Assembly (NCBI RefSeq): GCF_030167905.1
Contig: NZ_JARGNA010000010.1
Span: forward strand, 124,001 to 188,000
From: Flavobacterium terrisoli
GTDB taxonomy: Bacteria > Bacteroidota > Bacteroidia > Flavobacteriales > Flavobacteriaceae
Reading direction: 5' to 3'
Length of the DNA stretch: 64,000 bases
The first letter of the stretch is position 1, and every line of letters begins with the position of its first letter. Shown here piece after piece: positions 1 to 8,465 of the stretch. The notes under the pieces were generated by a model. The model was not told the DNA's origin. It did no database searches and was given only the letters and a program-made list of their open reading frames with translations. The position numbers and the translations under genes are program-made.

Positions 1-506
1 TTGCCGCTGCCGAAATCGCACGACAATTGCGTCTGCGCGATATGGGTGGTATTATCGTAGTCGATTTTATCGATATGCAAAATCCAGACAACCGCCAAGT
101 CTTGTTCAACTTCCTTAGAGAAGAAATGAGCGACGACAAAGCCAAACACAAGATCTTACCGCCGAGTAAATTTGGATTAGTCCAAATCACCCGCCAACGC
201 GTAAGACCTGAAGTCAATATCGAAACCAGGGAAGAAAATCCAAACAATCTGAGCGGTGATGTAGATGCACCTATCCAGATTATTGACAAGATCAATTTCT
301 CCCTCGAAAAGATTATCAAAGACCATAGCGGCGTGAAACTTAACGTTCACCCTTTTGTGGCAGCATACCTTAAAAAAGGTTTTCCATCAATACGTTCAAA
401 ATGGTTTTTTGAACATAAAAAGTGGGTGAAAATCATACCTCGTGACGCTTACACGTATTTAGAGTATCATTTCTTCGACAACGACGGAAATGAGATCAAA
501 GAATAA
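1..506 (+). CDS. rng: Ribonuclease G, C-terminal part (cut by window start)
   Basis: The frame is open from base 3, reading AAEIARQLRLRDMGG and then IIVVDFIDM. This is the conserved catalytic-core segment of RNase E/G enzymes, with the metal-binding Asp of the VDFIDM motif. The enzyme is a cytoplasmic endoribonuclease that trims 16S rRNA and degrades mRNA. Only about the last 167 residues are here, and the ATG or TTG codons inside the segment are not the true start. The protein ends with NDGNEIKE. A terminator follows immediately. The last 12 codons, including the stop, are copied again 166 bp downstream. Function is assigned by family resemblance with high confidence; RNase E versus G naming is by the short C-terminus, with no long disordered scaffold tail. 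Confidence 0.9.
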   Translation, partial: AAAEIARQLRLRDMGGIIVVDFIDMQNPDNRQVLFNFLREEMSDDKAKHKILPPSKFGLVQITRQRVRPEVNIETREENPNNLSGDVDAPIQIIDKINFSLEKIIKDHSGVKLNVHPFVAAYLKKGFPSIRSKWFFEHKKWVKIIPRDAYTYLEYHFFDNDGNEIKE

Positions 507-512
507 AAAGAA
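477..512 (+). repeat. Direct repeat copy 1: rng 3' tail
   Basis: These 36 bases cover the last codons and stop of rng plus six following bases. They recur exactly at 643-678, with an offset of 166 bp. The base before each copy differs (c versus t), so the repeat boundaries are sharp. Confidence 0.9.
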
Positions 513-515
513 AAG

Positions 516-549
516 ACCATCCTGTTTTCATAACACGATGGTTTTTTTA
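516..549 (+). terminator. Terminator after rng
   Basis: A six-base stem accatc/gatggt (516-521 with 537-542) is followed by a run of seven T. It begins 10 bases after the rng stop codon, as expected for an intrinsic terminator. Confidence 0.7.
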
Positions 550-553
550 TGCT

Positions 554-611
554 TTTTTGCTAAAGCAAAAATACCTGAAGCCCACTAATACCGAATGTCC
601 ACTGGACATTC
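554..611. repeat. Two palindromes inside the duplicated segment
   Basis: The palindrome tttttgct-aa-agcaaaaa lies at 554-571, and gaatgtcc-act-ggacattc lies at 593-611. Both stems are perfect (8 bp each) with loops of 2 and 3 bases. No open reading frame runs through them. They resemble REP-type extragenic palindromes. Confidence 0.6.
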
Positions 612-642
612 TCCTCTTAATATCAAATTTTTAATTTCAAAT

Positions 643-678
643 GACAACGACGGAAATGAGATCAAAGAATAAAAAGAA
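643..678 (+). repeat. Direct repeat copy 2: duplicated rng tail in intergenic DNA
   Basis: This is an exact copy of 477-512, outside any gene. Like copy 1 it is followed at once by a hairpin with a T-run, but of different sequence. The 130 bp between the copies carries three separate inverted repeats. It looks like the scar of an insertion or unequal duplication at the gene end. Confidence 0.9.
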
Positions 679-680
679 GA

Positions 681-748
681 AACCGCCTTTCGAAAGATTG
701 CTTTCAGCCTGTTCGGCCGCGAGCGTCCTCGAGTGGCGGTTTTTTTTC
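681..748 (+). terminator. Second terminator-like hairpin downstream of the rng tail copy
   Basis: The arms aaccgcc (681-687) and ggcggtt (735-741) close a long loop with internal pairing (gaaag/ctttc) and run into eight T. It stands in the same position relative to tail copy 2 as the first terminator does to copy 1. Confidence 0.55.
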
Positions 749-755
749 CAAAATT

Positions 756-780
756 TGTCACCCTGAGCGCAGTCGAAGGG
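756..780 (+). repeat. Dispersed palindromic repeat, copy 1
   Basis: The core is gagcgcagtcgaaggg, preceded by tgtcaccct. A diverged copy in the opposite orientation lies at 6016-6038 beyond another gene end, with three mismatches over about 24 bases. It can fold into a small hairpin and is non-coding. Confidence 0.6.
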
Positions 781-791
781 CTTCTGCTTTT

Positions 792-897
792 AGAAGCTGT
801 TCCGGCTTTCCGCTACAATCTTTTTCGTCAGTTCGAGTGCGATTTTAACCGTGTATCGAGAACACGAAAAAGGATGCCGCTCCTATCCGGGCTAGGG
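792..897 (+). repeat. Composite extragenic element with nested repeat
   Basis: The outer left part (agctgttccggctttccgct) and outer right part (gatgccgctcctatccggg, then ctaggg) flank a stem atctttttcgt/acgaaaaaggat. The stem encloses a second motif, gttcgagtg...gtatcgagaac (831-863). From memory, both motifs are recurrent non-coding sequences in Flavobacterium genomes. A compact relative of the outer element is at 32733-32782. No ORF is supported here. Together with the features above it accounts for most of the 460-bp gap before the next gene. Confidence 0.55.
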
Positions 898-942
898 TAA
901 ACTGCACAAAAAACAATTTAAATTTTCTCACAAAGAATTTCA

Positions 943-950
943 TATATTTG
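943..950 (+). promoter_or_regulatory. -7 promoter box of first LRR gene
   Basis: TATATTTG matches the Bacteroidota -7 consensus TAnnTTTG and lies 18 bases before the chosen ATG. The same box with the same following bases precedes the paralogue at 3361. Confidence 0.65.
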
Positions 951-968
951 ATTGTCAAAACAATACAA

Positions 969-3215
969 ATGAAAAAACTTTACGCTCTTTTGGTTTTGCT
1001 ATTTACGGCAGTGACCACAAATGCCCAAATCATCAATATACCTGATGCCAATTTTAAAGCAAAATTATTGGCGGCAAGTCCAACTGCCGACATTGCTTGG
1101 GGTATAAATGGTAAAATAAAGGTTGACACCAATGATGATGGTGAAATTCAGGAAAGTGAAGCCTTGTTGGTTATTGAATTGAATCTCAGTTCTTCCAACA
1201 TCTCTGATTTAACAGGACTTGAGTTTTTTTCCAATATGGATTACCTTGTCGCTAATAACAATCAATTGACCTCATTTCCGTTTAATGGAGCGCTTCCTAA
1301 TTTGTCTTGGTTGAATTTGTCAAGCAACAACCTAACCACTCTATCCCTATCCAATTTTAACTCTTTATGGTTTTTGGCTCTTGCGGGCAATCAAATCTCT
1401 TCTTTAAATTTATCTACACCGCATTTACATGAATTGCATTGTAATTCAAACAACCTGACCTCTATTGATTTAACAGAATGTATATGGTTAGAATTTATTG
1501 GTTTGTCTAATAACCAACTTACCTCTATTGTATTTCCTGCTTATCCTAGTCCAAATACCCCTACCGAGCCTAGCGTTTATTTAAACGGAAACTTGTTTGA
1601 AACCATTGAACTTCCAAATCACTATTTCGGAGGCGGCAACTACAGCAACAATCCTAATCTTAAATATTTTAATCTTAAAGAGGCTTCTCACGGCGAACAA
1701 CAATCGACAGGCTCCGATTTTTACAGCACCTTTCCTTTTGCAAATTGCCCAGCTTTGGAATATGTATGTGTCCGGGATAGAGATATCAGTGCAGCACAGA
1801 ATATGATAAATTCTTATGGTTATACCAATTGCCATGTGAACAGCTATTGTACTTTTACGCCCGGCGGTACTTATTACACGCTTCAGGGAACCAATACTTT
1901 TGACGTCAACAGCAATGGCTGTGATAGTGGTGACATTCTTGTGCCCAACGTGGCTTATACCATTTCATTAGGACTTACAAACAGTACACTTGTGGCCGGA
2001 AACGATGGTTTATTCCATTATGATGTCTCCGCCGGAAATTATACGATAACGCCAATACTTCAAAATCCGGGTAATTACACTATAACACCTGCTACTGCTA
2101 CAGTTTCTTTCCCAAGTGCGGGCGCTTCATTTACCCAAAACTTTTGCATTACACCCAATGCCGTTCATCACGACCTGGAAGTTTCTTTGCTGCCTATTGG
2201 TCCGGCGAGACCGGGTTTTGATGCTCAGTATAAAATCATTTATAAAAATAAAGGAACTACGATTCAAAGCGGTACAATCAACTTTTCTTATGATGATACG
2301 ATTTTACAATTGGTTTCCACAAATCCAACCATTTCCGGGCAAGGAACAGATAGTCTCAATTGGAGTTTTACCAACTTATCACCCTTTGAAACAAGGGAAA
2401 TTACAATCATTTTAAACCTGAATTCCCCACTTGAAACACCTCCGGTCAACGCAGGCAATTGGTTGCTTTTTGATGCGACAGCCGCTGGCGCCACGGATGA
2501 AACGCCGAATGACAATGCATCTACCCTAACACAAACCGTTGTAAACTCTTTTGATCCAAATGATAAGACGTGTATAGAAGGAACCTGGTTGCCAATACAC
2601 CGTGTTGGAGAATATGTGCATTATGTCATTCGATTTGAAAACACCGGCACTTTTGCGGCGGAAAACATAGTGGTAAAAGACGTGATTGACACTGCTAAAT
2701 TTGACATTGCTACTTTGGTCCCTTTAAATGGAAGCCATTCTTTCTATACCAAAATCACGAACACCAACCACGTGGAATTCATTTTTGAAAATATCGATCT
2801 TCCTTTTGACGATGTCAACAATGATGGTTATGTGGCTTTTAAAATCAAAACCAAATCCACGTTGGTGGAAGGCAATACCTTCAGCAATGCGGCCAACATT
2901 TACTTTGATTACAATGCCCCGATTGTAACGGATACTTACACCACAACAGTTTTTAATCCGTTATCCTCAACTGATTTTGAGTTTAGCAGCGTGTTTAGTT
3001 TATCACCCGTTCCAACAAAAGATGTGCTTACCATTACTGCCAAAGAAACAGTAATCATAAGTTCTGTAAATATTTATAACACGCTTGGTCAATTGGTTCA
3101 GGTGAATACCAATCCAAGAGAACCCATTGATGTTTCAGGTTTACAAAGCGGAAGCTACTTTATCAAAATAATCAGTGATAAAGGAAGTGCAACCGGGAAG
3201 TTTATAAAAGAATAA
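969..3215 (+). CDS. Leucine-rich-repeat T9SS-secreted surface protein (copy 1)
   Basis: The product is a 748-aa secreted protein. A signal peptide (MKKLYALLVLLFTAVTTNAQ) is followed by an N-terminal segment with INIPDANFKAKLL and an EF-hand-like acidic stretch. Next come irregular leucine-rich repeats (roughly residues 60-220), a linker, a conserved DPNDK...YVHYVIRFENTG domain (roughly 510-660; I believe DUF7619), and a type A T9SS sorting domain in the last 75 residues ending GSYFIKIISDKG...KFIKE. It should cross the outer membrane by T9SS and be released or surface-attached. The start was set at 969 because an upstream TTG in frame overlaps the promoter box. The next gene is a tandem paralogue. 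The ligand is unknown; LRRs usually bind proteins or glycans. Confidence 0.85.
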   Translation: MKKLYALLVLLFTAVTTNAQIINIPDANFKAKLLAASPTADIAWGINGKIKVDTNDDGEIQESEALLVIELNLSSSNISDLTGLEFFSNMDYLVANNNQLTSFPFNGALPNLSWLNLSSNNLTTLSLSNFNSLWFLALAGNQISSLNLSTPHLHELHCNSNNLTSIDLTECIWLEFIGLSNNQLTSIVFPAYPSPNTPTEPSVYLNGNLFETIELPNHYFGGGNYSNNPNLKYFNLKEASHGEQQSTGSDFYSTFPFANCPALEYVCVRDRDISAAQNMINSYGYTNCHVNSYCTFTPGGTYYTLQGTNTFDVNSNGCDSGDILVPNVAYTISLGLTNSTLVAGNDGLFHYDVSAGNYTITPILQNPGNYTITPATATVSFPSAGASFTQNFCITPNAVHHDLEVSLLPIGPARPGFDAQYKIIYKNKGTTIQSGTINFSYDDTILQLVSTNPTISGQGTDSLNWSFTNLSPFETREITIILNLNSPLETPPVNAGNWLLFDATAAGATDETPNDNASTLTQTVVNSFDPNDKTCIEGTWLPIHRVGEYVHYVIRFENTGTFAAENIVVKDVIDTAKFDIATLVPLNGSHSFYTKITNTNHVEFIFENIDLPFDDVNNDGYVAFKIKTKSTLVEGNTFSNAANIYFDYNAPIVTDTYTTTVFNPLSSTDFEFSSVFSLSPVPTKDVLTITAKETVIISSVNIYNTLGQLVQVNTNPREPIDVSGLQSGSYFIKIISDKGSATGKFIKE

Positions 3216-3238
3216 CTCAATATAAAATTCAGCAAACA

Positions 3239-3273
3239 AAAACCGCCTTTCACAAGAACTAGCAGTTTTTTTT
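3239..3273 (+). terminator. Weak terminator after first LRR gene
   Basis: An imperfect stem aaaccgc/gcagttt is followed by eight T. The pairing is poor, so termination may be leaky. Confidence 0.35.
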
Positions 3274-3334
3274 GGTAGTGGTGCGTGCTAAAAATAATCT
3301 CTAATAAAAATTACTTTTCTTACAAATAATTTTA

Positions 3335-3342
3335 TATATTTG
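3335..3342 (+). promoter_or_regulatory. -7 promoter box of second LRR gene
   Basis: TATATTTG lies 18 bases before ATG 3361. Spacing and flanks nearly match the box of the paralogue at 943, so the duplication included the promoter. Confidence 0.65.
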
Positions 3343-3360
3343 AGAGTCAAAACAATACAC

Positions 3361-5973
3361 ATGAAAAAACTCTATACTCTCCTGGCTTTAGCACTTACCG
3401 TTTTCACAAGCAATGCACAAATCGTAAATATTCCTGACGCGAATTTTAAGGCGAAGTTACTATTAGCAAGTCCAAGCAATTCAATTGCCAGAAATTTATC
3501 AGGTAACAATTTTAAAATTGACGCCAATAGTGATGGTGAGATTCAAGAAAGTGAAGCCTTACAGGTAAAATACTTAAACGTTAGCGGATATTCCGGTATG
3601 TCAAACAGTCTCAAAATGTCAAACTTAATTGGTATTGAATATTTTACCAATCTTTGGGATTTAAAATGTAATTACCATCTTTTGACTTCGTTGAATGTTG
3701 GCAACATCACTTCACTACGGTATCTCGAATGCTCGTTTAATCAGATAGGCACTTTAAACACATCGCTACTGACAAATTTAATTAGACTCGATTGCTCTTA
3801 TAACCAAATTGGCATTCTTGATGCGTCTAATTTGAATAATTTAACTTTTTTAGATTGTTCAAGCAACAATATTTCAATCTTAAACACCGCAGCACTGTCC
3901 GCTTTGAGGACACTACATTGTGGAGGAAATAATTTGAGCAGCCTTATTGTTACTAATTCTCCTTTATTGAGTTCTTTAAGATGTAGTGATAATTCTCTAA
4001 CGAGTTTAAACATAACCAATCTTACCGATCTTACACTAATAGATTGTCAAGGAAATAATCTGACAAGTTTAACATTGTCCAATCTTCCTAATTTAGAAGC
4101 GTTGAATTTTGAATATAATGATATCACTTCGATTAATCTTCCTCCGCTAAACAATTTACAAACTTTAAACTGCTCAAGTAATTTGTTAACCAGTTTAGAT
4201 TTGAGCGGTTTATCAAGTCTGTATATTTTATCCTATGGTAACCCGGGCTTAACAAATGTAATCGGGCTGAACTCTTTGGTAACTTTATTCGATTTATCCA
4301 TCAGCTATTCTACCCAAACAACACTTGACATTAGCAACCTGGTCAATTTAACTGGTCTAGATTTATACAATTTCCATCTTCAAAGTTTAGATCTTTCTAA
4401 TTTCCCCAATCTCTCTAGCCTGTTTTTATATCAGGGAAACTATCTTAACTATTTAAACATGAAAAATGGCGGAAACTTTAATTATGTTACCATAAATCAA
4501 TGTAACACACTAGACTATGTTTGCGCTAATGAAGTTGATGTTCTGGAAACGATAAACACGCTGACTTCTTATTCAAATTATCCAAACGTTCAGGTAAACT
4601 CCTATTGTTCTTTTAACCCGGGCGGAGATTACAACACGGTTTCCGGAGTGGTTCATTATGACAGTAATTTTAATGGTTGTGCTGTTACCGACCCAACATT
4701 TAATGGTGTCAGAATAGGCATAGATGATGGCGCCAATGCAGGAGCTACCTTTACTGCAAATAGTGGCAGTTATTTCTTCTTTGTACAAGAACCTAATATT
4801 ACACTGTCGCCTTCATTTGAAAACCCAACCTATTTCAATGTTAGTCCAAGCTCAGTTACCTTAAATTTTCCAACCAACAATAACACTACTCAAACGCAAG
4901 ATTTTTGCATGGAGCGAAATGGCATTCACAATGATTTAGAAATCACTTTAATTCCAACAAGTCCAGCAAGACCAGGTTTTGATGCAACATACAGCATTCA
5001 TTACAGAAATAAAGGAACAGACATTCAATCCGGCTCGGTAACCCTATCATTTGACGATACTAAAATTGATTTGGTCTCAGCCAATCCAACAGCATCTTCT
5101 GCGGCTACGAATAGTTTGACATGGAATTTCAGCAATCTGCAACCGTTTGAAAGTCGATTAATAAGACTTACTTTCAATATTAACTCCCCAACCGAAACAC
5201 CGGCCGTAAACAATGGTGACATTTTAAGTTATACTGCCGTCGTAAACGGAGCTGTTGATGAAACTCCAAGTGATAATACCTCAACTTTGAACCAAATAGT
5301 ATTTAATTCCTTTGACCCTAACGATAAAACTTGTATTGAAGGCACTTCAATTGTGCCAAGTATGGTTGGTCAATATGTACATTATGTTATCCGTTTTGAA
5401 AACACCGGCTCAGCTAATGCCCAAAATATTGTAGTAAGAGACATGATTGACACCACTAAGTTTGACATAACTTCTTTGGTTCCGCAAACCGGAAGTCATC
5501 CCTTTGTAACCAGAATTTCAAGCAACAACAGAGTAGAGTTCATTTTTGAAAACATCAACTTGCCTTTTGACAATGCCAACAATGATGGTTATGTTGCATT
5601 TAAGATTAAAACCAAGCCAACATTGGTTGTGGGTAATACTTTTTCTAATAGTGCCAGCATCTATTTTGATTATAACTTTCCTATTGTTACGGATACATTT
5701 ACTACCACTGTTCAAGCCTTGGGGAATCAAGATTTTGAATTTAGCAGCATGTTTACTTTATCACCGGTACCAACAAAAAACATACTGAAAATTGCTACCA
5801 AAGAAACTGTAGTAATGAGTTCGGTTAGCATCTACAATACGCTTGGACAATTGGTTCAGGTGAATACCAATCCGGGTGAAACGATTGATGTTTCAGCTTT
5901 GCAAAGCGGAAGCTACTTTATCAAAATAATCAGTGATAAAGGAAGTGTGACAGGTAAATTTATAAAAGAATAA
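3361..5973 (+). CDS. Leucine-rich-repeat T9SS-secreted surface protein (copy 2)
   Basis: The product is an 870-aa tandem paralogue of the preceding gene, with the same order of parts. These are a signal peptide (MKKLYTLLALALTVFTSNAQ), INIPDANFKAKLL-like start, LRR array, DPNDK/YVHYVIRFENTG domain and T9SS type A sorting domain. The LRR array is longer (roughly residues 70-370), which accounts for the 122 extra residues. Repeats follow the pattern LxxLxCSxNxIxxLNxxxL. The last 45 bases or so of coding sequence are almost identical to copy 1 while the LRR parts have diverged strongly. The pattern fits adhesins or surface receptors whose binding face varies while the export and anchoring parts stay conserved. 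The ligand is unknown. Confidence 0.85.
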   Translation: MKKLYTLLALALTVFTSNAQIVNIPDANFKAKLLLASPSNSIARNLSGNNFKIDANSDGEIQESEALQVKYLNVSGYSGMSNSLKMSNLIGIEYFTNLWDLKCNYHLLTSLNVGNITSLRYLECSFNQIGTLNTSLLTNLIRLDCSYNQIGILDASNLNNLTFLDCSSNNISILNTAALSALRTLHCGGNNLSSLIVTNSPLLSSLRCSDNSLTSLNITNLTDLTLIDCQGNNLTSLTLSNLPNLEALNFEYNDITSINLPPLNNLQTLNCSSNLLTSLDLSGLSSLYILSYGNPGLTNVIGLNSLVTLFDLSISYSTQTTLDISNLVNLTGLDLYNFHLQSLDLSNFPNLSSLFLYQGNYLNYLNMKNGGNFNYVTINQCNTLDYVCANEVDVLETINTLTSYSNYPNVQVNSYCSFNPGGDYNTVSGVVHYDSNFNGCAVTDPTFNGVRIGIDDGANAGATFTANSGSYFFFVQEPNITLSPSFENPTYFNVSPSSVTLNFPTNNNTTQTQDFCMERNGIHNDLEITLIPTSPARPGFDATYSIHYRNKGTDIQSGSVTLSFDDTKIDLVSANPTASSAATNSLTWNFSNLQPFESRLIRLTFNINSPTETPAVNNGDILSYTAVVNGAVDETPSDNTSTLNQIVFNSFDPNDKTCIEGTSIVPSMVGQYVHYVIRFENTGSANAQNIVVRDMIDTTKFDITSLVPQTGSHPFVTRISSNNRVEFIFENINLPFDNANNDGYVAFKIKTKPTLVVGNTFSNSASIYFDYNFPIVTDTFTTTVQALGNQDFEFSSMFTLSPVPTKNILKIATKETVVMSSVSIYNTLGQLVQVNTNPGETIDVSALQSGSYFIKIISDKGSVTGKFIKE

Positions 5974-5976
5974 CAA

Positions 5977-6006
5977 ACAAAAGCCCCGATTCTTCGGGGC
6001 TTTTGT
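5977..6006. terminator. Bidirectional terminator between LRR gene 2 and pbpC
   Basis: A perfect 13-bp stem acaaaagccccga/tcggggcttttgt with a 4-base loop has A-run and T-run flanks. It can stop both the plus-strand LRR gene and the minus-strand pbpC. Confidence 0.85.
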
Positions 6007-6015
6007 TAATCCTTT

Positions 6016-6038
6016 CCCTCGACTGCGCTCGGGATGAC
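6016..6038 (-). repeat. Dispersed palindromic repeat, copy 2
   Basis: On the minus strand this contains gagcgcagtcgaggg, the counterpart of 756-780. It lies between the shared terminator and the end of pbpC. Confidence 0.6.
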
Positions 6039-6040
6039 AA

Positions 6041-8416
6041 TTAATCTTTAATTAGTTCCACTCGCCTTTTGATTTCATTACCAAATTCATCCGCCACAGT
6101 GATGTAATGAATCCCGGTTTCGGCTTCAATGGGCATTTCGTGAAAGGTTTGCGTTGTGCCTTTGTATTCATTGTCGACATACCAATACAACTTCGCATCA
6201 CGGTTGGAATGTGCCACTTTTAAAATCACCGGCTGTACTTTACTGTTGAAATCCTTGGCCAAGTAAATTTTGCTGTTGGTTTTCGGATAAATAAAGTCCA
6301 TTACCACTTGTTGTGTCGGCTGGCAATCCGACCTGAATGGCAGCAAAGGCTTGTAATCAATGTGCAAACTCTTGTAATACCATTCCATTACCGGCGGCAA
6401 TACAAACCATTTTTTGGACACTATTTTATCGACATCCTCGCAACTACTGTTAACCCTAAATTGCTCCGTGGCGTCGAGATGCACCAATTTGTGATAAGGG
6501 CAAATGGTGGTTTTCTTGCCTCTTCGGGTGATTAATTGTTTGGTTTTCGGGCAATCGTCTTGTGCCAAATGACCGCTCAAAGTACAAACCTCAGCATATT
6601 CCAAATCATTCAACGGCGGTTGAAACCATTTCTTTCTTGGCAACAAATTGAATACATCAAATAAAATCGGTGCGGCACTCCCAACGCCGGTCAATTCCGG
6701 TCTGCCTTCGCCATTGGCATTGCCTACCCAAACGCCAACCACATAACGCGAATTGGTTCCGATTGCCCAGGCATCGCGGTTCCCAAAACTGGTTCCGGTT
6801 TTCCAAGCCAATTCTAAGGAAGAATCATAAAACTTCCAAGCTTCGTCACCTTCCGGTCGGTTGACTTCTTTCATGGCGTTATAGGTCAGGTAAATCGAGC
6901 CCGCGCCAAAGATGTTCTTTTGGAAACTATCGGTACCATAATCTTGTTCAAATCCGTTGACATAATTCAGTTCCGCAAATTCTTTGCTACGGTATTTTCC
7001 GCTCGATTGATTGAAATAATTAATCGTCGAAGACATATTGGCGTAAGCCCGGCACAGATCCCAAAGATTGCTTTCGGCTCCGCCCAAAATCAACGACAAA
7101 CCATAATGATCCGGATGTTTGTTGATGTTTTTGAGTTTTAACTTCTGCATCAATTCATAAAAATTATTCACGCCATGTTCCTGCAACATCAACACCGAAG
7201 GAATATTCAACGAACGCGACAAAGCTCTTTGCGCCGGAACGGCACCGTCAAACGTCAGGTTAAAATTCTGTGGCGAATAGCCCGAAATCTGCGTCGGTAT
7301 ATCAGCCACCAAAGTATTCGGCAATAATTCGCCTTCGTCGAGCATCGAAGCAAACAACAATGGTTTCAAAATACTTCCGGTGCTTCGTGGTGCGCCAATA
7401 ATATCCACATCTTTGTCATGGTCTTTGTCTGTTGGCGAATTGCCTACATAACCAATCACATTGCGGTTTTGAATGTCGATGACCATAATCGCCAGATTGT
7501 GCACTTCGTTTTGTTTGTACTGATTGTAATATTGCTGCGCGATTTGGTTCACGCGGTTTTGCAGCGAAATGTCAATCGTCGTTTTGATGCGTTTGCCTTC
7601 ATCGGTTTTGGCGATGCGTTGCAGCAAATGTGGTGCAATCTGCGGCAGATTATACGGTTTTTGCGGCAACGGTTCTTTGATGGCCAACTCATACGTCAGC
7701 TTATCAATGATTTTTTCGTTGTAAAGTTTGAGCAATAAAGCATTGCGTTTTTTCAGCAACTTGATTTGATTTTTTCCCGGATAAATCAAACTTGGCGCAT
7801 TGGGCAATACCGCCAAAGTAGCACTTTCCGCCCAGGATAATTGATAGGATTGCACCCCAAAATACCGCCAGGAAGCCATTTCCAATCCGACTACATTGCC
7901 GCCGTAAGGCGCATGTGCGGCATACAATTCGATGATTTTTTCTTTGGAATGGCGAAACTCCAATCGCGTGGCCAAAATCATTTCGATTCCTTTTTCGAAA
8001 TACGTACGCTTCTTGTTCTTGCGCGATAAACGAATGACTTGTTGGGTCAATGTACTGCCGCCGCGAACGACCTTCCCGGCACTGCGATTCTGTTGAAAGG
8101 CTTTTCCCATCGCCACGGGGTTAAACCCGGGATGATAATAGAAATGTTCGTCTTCGAAATAAACAATACACTTTTTAAATTTATCGGGCACGCTGTCCTG
8201 AGCCGGAAAACACCATTGTCCATCGCGGGCAATTTTGGCTGCCAGCAATTCGCCATCGCTGCTTTCGATTACGGTAGCATAAGGTTCTTCGAATAAAACG
8301 CTGGGCAATGAAAAGTAATAGACCACCAAGAGAATGAATCCAATGGCTGATTTCTTTTTATTGCGCTTTATCCAGTTGACGGTGCGTTGCAGAAACGCTT
8401 TGAAATGTGATTGCAT
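6041..8416 (-). CDS. pbpC: Penicillin-binding protein 1C
   Basis: The product is a 791-aa inner-membrane peptidoglycan synthase. A transmembrane anchor spans about residues 24-41. The glycosyltransferase-51 domain has the catalytic motif EDEHFYYHPG (E88) and GGSTLTQQ (119-126). The transpeptidase domain has S348-x-x-K351 (SILK), SLN in RSLNIPS, and KTGT starting at K539. A C-terminal PBP1C-type domain occupies about residues 700-790. All catalytic motifs are intact, so it should polymerise glycan chains and bind beta-lactams. It follows the alpha-2-macroglobulin gene on the same strand, which is the classical yfhM-pbpC pair. A strong hairpin sits in the 49-bp gap between them. Confidence 0.93.
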   Translation of the reverse strand: MQSHFKAFLQRTVNWIKRNKKKSAIGFILLVVYYFSLPSVLFEEPYATVIESSDGELLAAKIARDGQWCFPAQDSVPDKFKKCIVYFEDEHFYYHPGFNPVAMGKAFQQNRSAGKVVRGGSTLTQQVIRLSRKNKKRTYFEKGIEMILATRLEFRHSKEKIIELYAAHAPYGGNVVGLEMASWRYFGVQSYQLSWAESATLAVLPNAPSLIYPGKNQIKLLKKRNALLLKLYNEKIIDKLTYELAIKEPLPQKPYNLPQIAPHLLQRIAKTDEGKRIKTTIDISLQNRVNQIAQQYYNQYKQNEVHNLAIMVIDIQNRNVIGYVGNSPTDKDHDKDVDIIGAPRSTGSILKPLLFASMLDEGELLPNTLVADIPTQISGYSPQNFNLTFDGAVPAQRALSRSLNIPSVLMLQEHGVNNFYELMQKLKLKNINKHPDHYGLSLILGGAESNLWDLCRAYANMSSTINYFNQSSGKYRSKEFAELNYVNGFEQDYGTDSFQKNIFGAGSIYLTYNAMKEVNRPEGDEAWKFYDSSLELAWKTGTSFGNRDAWAIGTNSRYVVGVWVGNANGEGRPELTGVGSAAPILFDVFNLLPRKKWFQPPLNDLEYAEVCTLSGHLAQDDCPKTKQLITRRGKKTTICPYHKLVHLDATEQFRVNSSCEDVDKIVSKKWFVLPPVMEWYYKSLHIDYKPLLPFRSDCQPTQQVVMDFIYPKTNSKIYLAKDFNSKVQPVILKVAHSNRDAKLYWYVDNEYKGTTQTFHEMPIEAETGIHYITVADEFGNEIKRRVELIKD

Positions 8417-8426
8417 TTTTTAAATG

Positions 8427-8459
8427 AACCCTTTCGGCTGTTGAATACCGAAAGGGTTT
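8427..8459. terminator. Hairpin between A2M gene and pbpC
   Basis: The arms aaccctttcgg and ccgaaagggttt form an 11-bp stem with a 10-base loop. On the coding (minus) strand no good T-run follows, so it may be an mRNA stabiliser or attenuator rather than a full stop. The T-run lies on the plus side. Confidence 0.5.
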
Positions 8460-8465
8460 TTAAAT

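Noticed and set aside
477-678. CRISPR array
   Set aside because: There are only two repeat copies, one of them coding, and no cas genes are nearby.
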